DNA from: CAZRGV01 sp964599655
GTDB lineage: Bacteria; Planctomycetota; Planctomycetia; Isosphaerales; Isosphaeraceae
Reading direction: 5' to 3'
Assembly (NCBI GenBank): GCA_964599655.1
Contig: CAZRGV010000204.1
Location: 1 to 8,781 of the forward strand
DNA length: 8,781 bases
Below are positions 1-6,477 of this stretch, one piece after another. Numbering within the stretch: position 1 is the first letter of the stretch; every line of letters starts with the position of its first letter. Both the position numbers and the translations under genes were made by a program. The notes beneath the pieces are model-generated. The model did not search any database, was not told the origin of the DNA, and was given only the letters and a program-made list of their open reading frames with translations.

Positions 1-1861
1 GTGGCGCTCCTGGTGGTTTCCAACGTGGCCGTCTTCCTGGCCTTGCTCTGGCGCAACGCGGCCCTGATCGACCGAACCGAGAGGAACCGCCAGAAGACCG
101 ACGAGGCCTTGCGCGAGTCGGAGTTCTTCTACCACACGCTGGTCGAGAGCCTGCCGCAGAACATCCTCCGCAAGGACGTCCAGGGGCGGTTCACGTTTGG
201 GAACCGGCGGTTCTGCGAGACCACTGGCCACACCTTGCAGGAGCTCGTGGGCAGGACCGATGCGGACTTTTTTCCTCCGGCCCTTGCGGCGAAGTACCGG
301 AACGACGATCTGCGCGTCATGGCCGAGGGCACGACGTTCGAGGCGGTTGAGGAGCACGTCACGCCCGACGGCCAGACTCATTATGTGCAAGTGATCAAGA
401 CTCCGCTCCGTGATGCCGATGGTCAGGTCAGTGGGATTCAGGGGATCTTCTGGGACGTCACCGAGCAGAGGCAGGTTGAGCACGCCCTTCGCAAGAGCCG
501 CGAGCGGTACGAGGTCGCCGTCCAGGGCTCCAAGGATGGGATCTGGGACTGGGATCTGGTCTCGGGCGAGGTCTTTTTCTCACCGCGATGGAAGAACATG
601 CTCGGATACGACGAGGCCGAAATTTCCAACAGCGCCAAGGAGTGGGAATCCCGGCTCCATCCCGACGATCGCGAGCGGGTGCTCAACACGGTTCGCGACT
701 ACCTGGAGGGGCGAATTCCCGACTACGAGTTGGAACACCGGCTCCGGCACAAGGATGGATCCTATCGCTGGATTCTCACACGAGGCGTGGCGCTTCGAGA
801 CGCGCACGGCCGCCCCTTCCGCATGGCGGGCTCCCACACCGACATCACCGCCCGCAAGGAGGCCGAGCACAAGCTGGCCGAGCAGAACCGATTGCTGGAA
901 GAGGCGGTGCGATCGGAGCGCAAAGCCCACGAGGCGNNNNNNNNNNNNNNNNNNNNNNNNNNNNNTTCAAACGGCCAAGCTCGCCGGCCTGGGAGAAATG
1001 GTCGCCGGCGTGGCCCATGAGATCAACAATCCCCTCTCGTTCGTGGGCAACAACGTGGCGGTTCTCCAACGAGACCTCGCGGAGATCCAGCAGTTGATCG
1101 CGCTCTACCACAAGGCCCACGACATCATCTCGGCCGCGCGCCCCGATCTGTTCGAAGCGATCGAGACGCTCTGCGAGCGGACCGACATGAACTACACCCT
1201 GTCGAACCTCCAGGGCCTGCTGCAACGGACCCGCGAGGGCCTCAAGCGGATCCAGCACATCGTCAAGGAACTCCGGGTCTTCGCGCGACTCGACGAAGGC
1301 GAACTCGACCAGGTTAACCTCAACGACGGCATTGAATCGACGGTTACGATTGTGATGGGAAACGCCAAGCGGAAACAGGTAACCATCACCCTGGATCTTC
1401 AGCCCTTGCCCACCGTGACCTGCTACGGCGCCCGGATCAATCAAGTGGTCATGAACCTCGTCTCCAACGCCATCGACGCCTGCCGCGAAGGAGGGAGGGT
1501 CACGGTCCGGAGCCGACCCGAAGCGGATGGCGACTGGGTTCGGATCGAGGTCGAGGATACTGGGAGCGGGATCGCGCCGGAGATTCGTGATAAGATCTTT
1601 GACCCGTTCTTCACCACGAAGCCTGTTGGCATCGGCTCCGGACTGGGCCTGAGCATCAGTTACGGGATCGTGCAGGATCACGGAGGCACGATCGAGGTCG
1701 ATTCGACGCCTGGTGTCGGCTCGACCTTTACGGTCCGCCTGCCCAGGCAACTCATTGAGCGGCCGCCCGCCCGGAGACGATCGACCTCCGGAGCGAGTCC
1801 GGACGACGAAACGGGCGAACATCCCGAGGTCATGTCGCAAGGATCGGAGGAACCGCATTGA
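1..1861 (+). CDS. Membrane-anchored PAS-PAS sensor histidine kinase (5' partial, interrupted by an assembly gap)
   Basis: This is a sensor kinase that would autophosphorylate on histidine and pass the phosphate to an unseen response regulator. The first visible residues form a hydrophobic segment (about 3-23), probably the last membrane helix of a longer protein, so the GTG at base 1 is probably not the true start. A first PAS/PAC domain covers about residues 40-155. A second PAS_3-type domain covers about 167-285, with WDWD, HPDDR and DGSYRW motifs, and a short coiled coil follows. After the 29-N gap the reading frame moves from frame 1 to frame 2. The kinase core then shows an H-box (VAHEINNPL, His codon 1016-1018), an N-box (NLVSNAIDA, Asn codon 1466-1468), a G1 box (EDTGSGIAP), an F-box (DPFFTTKP) and a G2 box (GSGLGLSI). 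This resembles the NtrB/HisKA plus HATPase_c class. No receiver domain is visible. The charged 35-40-residue tail is low complexity, and its coding sequence contains the glcE ribosome binding site. The sensed signal is unknown. Confidence 0.93.
937..965. other. Run of 29 undetermined bases inside the kinase gene
   Basis: All bases 937-965 are N. Coding sequence before the run is in frame 1 (ending ...KAHEA) and after it in frame 2 (starting QTAKLAGLGEM). Both halves belong to one kinase, so the true length must equal 1 modulo 3, for example 25, 28 or 31 bases. The missing residues belong to the coiled linker between the second PAS domain and the H-box. The frame change is therefore best explained as an assembly or masking artefact, not a real mutation. 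Confidence 0.97.
1846..1850 (+). promoter_or_regulatory. Ribosome binding site of glcE, supporting a TTG start
   Basis: GGAGG lies seven bases upstream of the TTG at 1858-1860. The next in-frame ATG is well inside the conserved FAD-binding domain (residue 68), so this Shine-Dalgarno sequence decides the start. It sits inside the last codons of the kinase gene. Confidence 0.75.
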
Positions 1862-3114
1862 ACTGGCCCGAGAACCCGACCGATCATCCCCTGGGCGACG
1901 GCCGATTCGCCGTCGCCTCGGAACGGCCCGAGACCCTGGACGCGCTCAAGGAGATCGTTGCCCGACGCGCCTCGGAGGGACTGGCCCTCTACCCGCAGGG
2001 TGGCCGGACCTCGCTCGACTACGGGGGAGTTCCCCGACGGCCCGGCGTGGCGATCGACATGACCGCCCTGAAGCGGGTCGTCGACTATCCGGCGGCGGAC
2101 ATGACGATCACCGTCGAAGCGGGGATGACCCTCTCCGAGCTCCAGGCCACGCTCGACGGACAGGGCCAGCGACTTCCACTGGACGCTCCTCAGCCGGAAC
2201 GCGCCACGCTCGGCGGAATCTTCGCGACCAACACCAGCGGGCCTCGACGGTTTGGTTGGGGACGGCCCCGCGACCTGATCATCGGAGTCCGGTTCGTGAC
2301 GGCCGACGCCAAGGTCGTCAAAGGGGGCGGTCGAGTCGTCAAGAACGTGGCCGGCTACGACTTTCCCAAACTCTTGACCGGCTCGATGGGAACGCTCGGC
2401 ATCCTCAGCGAGCTGACCTTGAAGGTTCGACCCAAACCCGAAGCCTCGGCCATCGGTTGGGCGGCCTTCGCGAACGCCCGCGACGTGTCGGAGGTTCTCG
2501 ATCGGCTGAATACCTCGAGGACGCGACCAGTGGCGCTCGAACTGTTCTCTCGAAGGGCGGCCGAACAGGTCGGCGCGGGACTCGGTCTTCCGTTGGATGC
2601 CTGGGTGCTCGCCGTCGGTCTCGAAGATAACGCGGCCTCCGTGGCCTGGCAACGCGATGCCCTTCGTCCGGAGCTCGAGCCGGGCTCGCTCTCCGTGCTC
2701 GAAGGCGCCGCGGCCGAACCACTCTGGAACGCGATGGCGAACCTGCCCGCCCTGGAGCTCGGGCCGCTCGGCTTCGTGGCCAACCTTCGCCCTTCGGCGG
2801 TTGTCGAGTTCTGCGAGCGGCTCCATCCCGATCGCTGGCTGCTTCAGGCGCATGCCGGCAACGGAATGGTCCGAGGTCAATTCCTCGGGAATTTCGACGA
2901 GTTGCCCGACCTCGCCTCCGAGATCGAGGCCATTCGGCACGAAGCCGTCGCGGCCGGCGGCAACCTGATCCTTTCGCGATGTCCGACCCCCTGGAAGGAA
3001 CGTTTTCGAGTCTGGGGCGAGCCCCGGGGCGACTGGCCCCTCATGGAACAAATCAAGCACGCGCTCGATCCCGGCGCGGTGCTGAACCCGGGGCGGTTTG
3101 TCGCTACAATCTGA
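1858..3114 (+). CDS. glcE: Glycolate oxidase FAD-binding subunit GlcE
   Basis: This is the second flavin subunit of the GlcDEF glycolate oxidase (dehydrogenase), which oxidises glycolate to glyoxylate at the cytoplasmic face of the membrane. The 418-residue protein begins with an FAD_binding_4 (PCMH-type) domain at about residues 15-195. It contains ALYPQGGRTSLDYGG (44-57), the ITVEAGMTLSEL stretch near 84-95, ATLGGIFATNTSGPRRFGWG near 116-135, and KGGGRVVKNVAGYDFPKLL near 155-173, all typical of GlcE. The C-terminal half is more variable but ends in the family's LDPGAVLNPGRF signature. The length is in the usual 350-420 range. The TTG start overlaps the kinase stop (TTGA) and is preceded by GGAGG, so translation is probably coupled. 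The iron-sulfur subunit glcF follows. GlcD, the larger paralogous flavin subunit, is not in the window. The alternative of a lone FAD-linked oxidase is unlikely given glcF next door. Confidence 0.93.
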   Translation: MNWPENPTDHPLGDGRFAVASERPETLDALKEIVARRASEGLALYPQGGRTSLDYGGVPRRPGVAIDMTALKRVVDYPAADMTITVEAGMTLSELQATLDGQGQRLPLDAPQPERATLGGIFATNTSGPRRFGWGRPRDLIIGVRFVTADAKVVKGGGRVVKNVAGYDFPKLLTGSMGTLGILSELTLKVRPKPEASAIGWAAFANARDVSEVLDRLNTSRTRPVALELFSRRAAEQVGAGLGLPLDAWVLAVGLEDNAASVAWQRDALRPELEPGSLSVLEGAAAEPLWNAMANLPALELGPLGFVANLRPSAVVEFCERLHPDRWLLQAHAGNGMVRGQFLGNFDELPDLASEIEAIRHEAVAAGGNLILSRCPTPWKERFRVWGEPRGDWPLMEQIKHALDPGAVLNPGRFVATI

Positions 3115-3176
3115 TGCTGTTCAACCCGCATTCCCACCGTCGCGCGATCCTCGCCCACGCCAAAGCGGATTCCTAG

Positions 3177-4499
3177 ATGAATACAGAAACACATTCCTCG
3201 GATCCAGGTGTTGACCTTGACTGGCTCGCCCACAAGATCGAATATCGACGCTTTCAGGACTGCGTTCACTGCGGGCTCTGCACCGCGAGCTGCCCGACAT
3301 ACATCGAAACCGGCAATGAGAACGACAGCCCGAGAGGACGCATCTACTTGATGAGGGCCGTCACCGATCGCCGGCTCGCCCTGACCGAGGACGTTCGGCA
3401 CCACCTGGAGCTGTGCCTCGACTGCCGGGCCTGCGAATCCGCCTGCCCGTCCGGCGTCCAATATGGACATTTGATCGAACCATTCAAGGTTGCGCTCGAG
3501 AATTCGGCCCCCGCCGCGATGAAGGCGAGCTGGCTCCAGCGCATGATTCTTCAACACCTGTTCCCCTACTCAAACCGGGTCAAGCTGGCTCTCGCTCCGG
3601 CTCGGTGGTTACAACGCCTCGGAATTCTGGCCCTGGCCGAGCGTTCTGGAATCACACAGCTCTTGCCAGCCACACTCCGGCGGATGCAGGCCATGCTGCC
3701 CGACCATCTGCAAACCCCTCGCCGCCTTCCCGAGGTCTTGCCGCCGGTCGGTCCGAAGCGGGCGAGGGTCGCGCTTTTTCTCGGATGCGTCGCCGACGCG
3801 ATGTTTCCCGAGACAAACGCGGCGACGGCTCGAGTCTTGCAACAGAATGGCTGCGAGGTCGTCATTCCCAGGGGCCAGGTTTGCTGCGGAGCCATCCATT
3901 ACCACTCGGGTGTCGAAGCTCCCGCGATGGAACTCGCACGTCAGAACATGCGAACATTCCGTCCTGAGGAGTTCGACGCGATCATCGTGAACGCGGCGGG
4001 CTGTGGCGCGATGCTCAAGGACTATCCCCACCTTTTACCCGAGCCCGAGCGTGAGGCGGCTCGTCAATTTACCGCGCGAGTCCGCGATATTTCCGAATTC
4101 CTCATGCAGCTCGGTCCCGTGCCGCCATCGCGGCCGATCGCGAAGTCGGTGACCTACCACGACGCCTGCCACCTCTGCCACGGTCAGCAGGTCCGAAGCC
4201 AGCCGAGGCAATTGCTGGCGATGATCCCTGGGTTGGAGCTGCGGCCGCTTGAGGAGTCGGAAATCTGCTGTGGCGCGGCCGGAACGTACAATCTGACTCA
4301 GCCCGAGATGTCGGAGCGGTTGGGCGTTCGCAAAATGGACCACATCGAAGAGACCGGGGCCGAAATTGTCGCGACCGGCAACGTCGGCTGCATTCTTCAG
4401 ATCGCCCGCAAGGTGAGGGAACGAGGCCGTTCGATCGAGGTCAAGCATCCCGTCGACCTGCTCGACGAGGCGTACGGCGCGTTGCCCAAGCAAACTTGA
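3177..4499 (+). CDS. glcF: Glycolate oxidase iron-sulfur subunit GlcF
   Basis: This electron-transfer subunit of glycolate oxidase takes electrons from the flavin subunits towards the quinone pool. The 440-residue protein has two 4Fe-4S ferredoxin motifs: Cys29, 32, 35 and 39 (CVHCGLCTASCP) and Cys80, 83, 86 and 90 (CLDCRACESACP). Two cysteine-rich CCG domains follow. The first has Cys204, Cys236-237 and Cys276. The second has HDACHLCHGQ near 328-337, ICCGAAGTYN near 363-372 and Cys405. This is the standard GlcF/HdrD-like layout and length. The ATG at 3177 directly follows an in-frame TAG (3174-3176), so an upstream start in this frame is impossible. No strong Shine-Dalgarno sequence is visible before it. 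The gene lies 62 bases after glcE on the same strand, consistent with one operon. A lactate-utilisation LutA-type protein is less likely because LutA lacks the two ferredoxin motifs. Confidence 0.95.
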   Translation: MNTETHSSDPGVDLDWLAHKIEYRRFQDCVHCGLCTASCPTYIETGNENDSPRGRIYLMRAVTDRRLALTEDVRHHLELCLDCRACESACPSGVQYGHLIEPFKVALENSAPAAMKASWLQRMILQHLFPYSNRVKLALAPARWLQRLGILALAERSGITQLLPATLRRMQAMLPDHLQTPRRLPEVLPPVGPKRARVALFLGCVADAMFPETNAATARVLQQNGCEVVIPRGQVCCGAIHYHSGVEAPAMELARQNMRTFRPEEFDAIIVNAAGCGAMLKDYPHLLPEPEREAARQFTARVRDISEFLMQLGPVPPSRPIAKSVTYHDACHLCHGQQVRSQPRQLLAMIPGLELRPLEESEICCGAAGTYNLTQPEMSERLGVRKMDHIEETGAEIVATGNVGCILQIARKVRERGRSIEVKHPVDLLDEAYGALPKQT

Positions 4500-4534
4500 T
4501 GGGGATCGACTCTGCCAGCTTCTTCAAGCGAAAC

Positions 4535-5052
4535 TCAGTAAGGTCGCGACTCGACCGCCGTGTCCGGCGGCGTCCTGGCTCGTTTCTTGGGATCGCCGAA
4601 CTGGACGTCGAAGAACGTGGCGGCCGATCGAATCGGGTGCCCGTGGAACAGCGAGCCGATCCAACGGGTCAGCCGGTCCCTGGCCTGGAACGAGGCCATC
4701 GGCGTCACGACCAGTCCGGCGGCATTGGCACGGATGGGTCCGAACCCGAACGTTTTGGGGGGATTTCGAGGCGCCAGCAACGGGATGGGTGGGCTGCCCT
4801 GTTCATGGACGTTGCCTTCGATGAGTCCGAAGTCTCCGGTTCCCAAGGTCCAGGGCGCGTTGTTCTTGAGGCGGACGGAGACGCCGTCAGAAACTCGGAA
4901 CGCAAGAGACCACTGAGAATCGCCGGGTTCCAGTCGCTCCCGCCGAAGTCGACCGGAGCCGCCGTCGAGGCGCCTGCCATCGAGCGATTGATCGGGCCGG
5001 CCCCAGGCACGATCAGGCCCTGTCCCCTCGCCAACGGTGTTCCGATGGACAC
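4535..5052 (-). pseudogene. Decayed N-terminal part of a FadL/OMPP1-like outer-membrane transporter
   Basis: No single frame is open across this stretch, but two minus-strand frames read like consecutive parts of one protein. In the first (about 5019 down to 4891), GLIVPGAGPINRSMAGAS followed by a DWNPAILSGL segment resembles the mature N-terminus of FadL-family beta-barrels, which have a GAG..GR.GAG..A start and a NPA motif. It is preceded by what may be a signal-peptide remnant. In the second (about 4876 down to 4535), NNAPWTLGTGDFGLIEGN, then LLAPRNPPKTFGFGPI, then MASFQARDRLT continue the pattern I recall from planctomycete FadL-like proteins. The frame changes near 4890, where some tens of residues seem deleted. 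Similarity weakens after RLT, and a stop follows SRPY. The rest of the barrel is absent because glcF begins overlapping from the other side. A possible original ATG at 5138-5140 is followed by a stop at 5108-5110. The family call is from memory of motifs, without a search. Confidence 0.55.
4555..4570 (+). other. GC-only hairpin downstream of glcF, possible weak terminator
   Basis: CCGCCG (4555-4560) and CGGCGG (4565-4570) form a perfect six-pair stem around the loop TGTC, 55 bases after the glcF stop. No run of T follows closely, so it does not fit a classical intrinsic terminator. It also lies inside the minus-strand pseudogene remnant and may be chance in GC-rich DNA. Confidence 0.2.
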
Positions 5053-5511
5053 GATCAGGCTGGGAACACGCAGTCGTGCTTGGGTTCGCGTCCTTGGTCG
5101 CTCGGGGTTATTTGGGGTGGGTGTGAGCTTTAACGGTCATGTTGGATTCGCCAAGTTGTGACTTGAAGGAGACGACGGAGCAAGTCGCGAGTGGTGAATC
5201 GGTTGCTTGAGCCGCGGGGAAGAGCGGGTTCGAGGTTGGTCCTCATTCCAAGGCTCGGGAGGACGTTCAAGCTGGATCCTTCGACGGAGCTCGAGAAGGT
5301 CGCGGGTCTTTCCGCCGATTTCTTTCACGGCGGCGCACGGTCAGGTTCTATAACAGCTTTGTGTATTCCGCTCGATTCTGGGATTCTTCGGGAGTTCTTG
5401 GAAGAATCCATCGGTGTCGGACGGACCATGCCAGGTCGAGACTGAGTGCGATTTCCGTCAGGTTTCTCGGGTCTCGCTCGTGTGTTTCAGGCGTTCAGGG
5501 GGCTTTGGATC
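5053..5511. other. Intergenic stretch without a recognisable gene
   Basis: This holds the 5' flank of the minus-strand FadL-like remnant and the upstream region of the SgcJ/EcaC-family gene. One open frame (5191-5445, +, 84 codons from GTG) has weak GC preference at third positions towards its end, no visible ribosome binding site and no recognisable domain, so I do not call it a gene. The part at 5340-5400 is less GC-rich than its surroundings and could carry a promoter for the genes at 5527-8135, but no convincing -35/-10 pair was found. Confidence 0.5.
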
Positions 5512-5519
5512 GGGAAAGG
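5512..5519 (+). promoter_or_regulatory. Ribosome binding site deciding the start at 5527
   Basis: GGGAAAGG lies seven bases before the ATG at 5527. The open frame continues upstream to 5446, but only the ATG at 5527 combines this purine-rich site with an immediate signal peptide. Confidence 0.65.
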
Positions 5520-5526
5520 TGCGACC

Positions 5527-6477
5527 ATGGGGATTCGACGGTTTCTGACCGGGGCCTTCGCGATCGTCGCCTTCGCGGGGCCGGCCGTTGGGGACGACCC
5601 GCCCCGCGATGCGCGAGGAATTCGCGCGGCCATCGAGGCGTTCCTGCGATCGTACAACGCGGGTGACGCCAAGGATCTGGCCTCGCAGTTCACCGAGAAG
5701 GCCGAAGTGATCGACGTCGACGGTACGCGCTTCGAGGGCCGAGACCAGATCGAGGAACTCTTCAAATCCACGTTCGAGGCGAGTCCTGGAGTTCGGATGT
5801 CGGTGCATGTGGATTCGATCCGATTTCTCGGTCCGGACGCCGCCAGGGAGGAAGGCCGGAGCACGATAACGCCCGCGGGTGGTGAACCCCCGGTGTGCCG
5901 GCGTTACACCGTGCTTTACGTGCGAGAAGGGGACCGCTGGCTCCAGGACAGCGTCCGTGAAGCGCCGGAACTCCGGTTGCGGCCTCACGATCACTTGAAG
6001 CCCCTCGAATGGTTGATCGGCGACTGGATCGATGAAGGCGAGGATTCGGTCGTCCGGGTGAACTGCCGATGGTCCGACGACGAGAACTTCTTGCTTCGAA
6101 CCTTCCAGGTGGTCGTCCGCGGCAAACCCGCCATGACGGTGTCGCAACGGATCGGTTGGGACCCGAAAGCCCGGCAGATCAAATCCTGGGAATTTGACTC
6201 CGAAGGAGGTTACGGCGAGGGGCTCTGGAGCCGGGACGGTGACCGCTGGATGATCAAGCACTCGGGCGTGACTCCTGACGGAGAATCGGCGACCGCCACG
6301 CATCTGATGATGAAAGAGGGCCCCGATCGAATTCGCTGGGCGGCGGTCGATCGGGTTGTCGGCGGCGAGATCCTTCCTGACGAACAGGCGTATCTGATGG
6401 TCCGCTCGGCCGGGCGTCGAGTCGAGCGAGCGGTTAATTCCACGCCGAACCCAACACCGACGAGGAACCCGAGATGA
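5527..6477 (+). CDS. Secreted SgcJ/EcaC-family (SnoaL-like) protein with a second beta-rich domain
   Basis: The 316-residue protein starts with a signal peptide (MGIRRFLTGAFAIVAFAGPAVG, cleavage likely after residue 22), so it is probably periplasmic or exported. Residues about 28-145 form a SnoaL-like/SgcJ-EcaC fold: IRAAIEAFLRSYNAGDAKDL, FTEKAEVIDVDG, FEGRDQIEELF and the closing YVREGDRWLQDSVRE strand. Residues about 155-300 form a second domain opening LKPLEWLIGDWIDEG, with RWSDDENFLL, IGWDPKARQIKSWEFDSEGG and GEGLWSRDGDRW. This region recalls DUF1579-like beta-barrel domains. The pairing of the two is common in planctomycetes as far as I recall. Related folds bind small ligands or act as isomerases and cyclases, but the family name 'oxidoreductase' is historical and no catalytic role is shown here. 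The C-terminal tail is Pro/Thr/Asn-rich. The stop overlaps the next start (ATGA, 6474-6477), indicating translational coupling with the TPR protein gene. Confidence 0.85.
   Translation: MGIRRFLTGAFAIVAFAGPAVGDDPPRDARGIRAAIEAFLRSYNAGDAKDLASQFTEKAEVIDVDGTRFEGRDQIEELFKSTFEASPGVRMSVHVDSIRFLGPDAAREEGRSTITPAGGEPPVCRRYTVLYVREGDRWLQDSVREAPELRLRPHDHLKPLEWLIGDWIDEGEDSVVRVNCRWSDDENFLLRTFQVVVRGKPAMTVSQRIGWDPKARQIKSWEFDSEGGYGEGLWSRDGDRWMIKHSGVTPDGESATATHLMMKEGPDRIRWAAVDRVVGGEILPDEQAYLMVRSAGRRVERAVNSTPNPTPTRNPR
6462..6465 (+). promoter_or_regulatory. Ribosome binding site of the downstream TPR protein gene
   Basis: GAGG, followed by AA, lies eight bases before the ATG at 6474, inside the last codons of the preceding gene. 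It favours the overlapping start over the internal ATG at 6492, which would also give a good signal peptide. Confidence 0.5.

Noticed and set aside
436..1861. Reading the kinase as two separate genes because of the frame change at the N run.
   Set aside because: The PAS part ends in a coiled linker and the second part begins exactly at the residues preceding an H-box. The undetermined run of arbitrary length explains the frame change better than two genes.
1678..3060. Very long minus-strand open frame (460 codons) opposite the kinase end and glcE.
   Set aside because: It is antisense to clear GlcE motifs, has no recognisable domain, and is a typical result of high third-position GC.
4496..5161. 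Long plus-strand open frame of 221 codons after glcF.
   Set aside because: Its composition is Arg/Gly/Ser-rich without any motif. It runs antisense to the FadL-like remnant, whose minus-strand frames carry recognisable blocks, so it is a shadow in GC-rich DNA.
5322..5354. Possible promoter: CTTTCA or TTTCAC followed by TATAAC at 5349-5354.
   Set aside because: The spacing of 20-21 bases and the poor -35 match do not support a sigma-70 promoter, and planctomycete promoter consensus is poorly known to me.
5191..5445. Open frame of 84 codons on the plus strand upstream of the SgcJ/EcaC-family gene.
   Set aside because: It has no recognisable domain and no clear ribosome binding site, and its later codons lose the GC-rich third positions seen in the real genes here. 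I treat it as chance.
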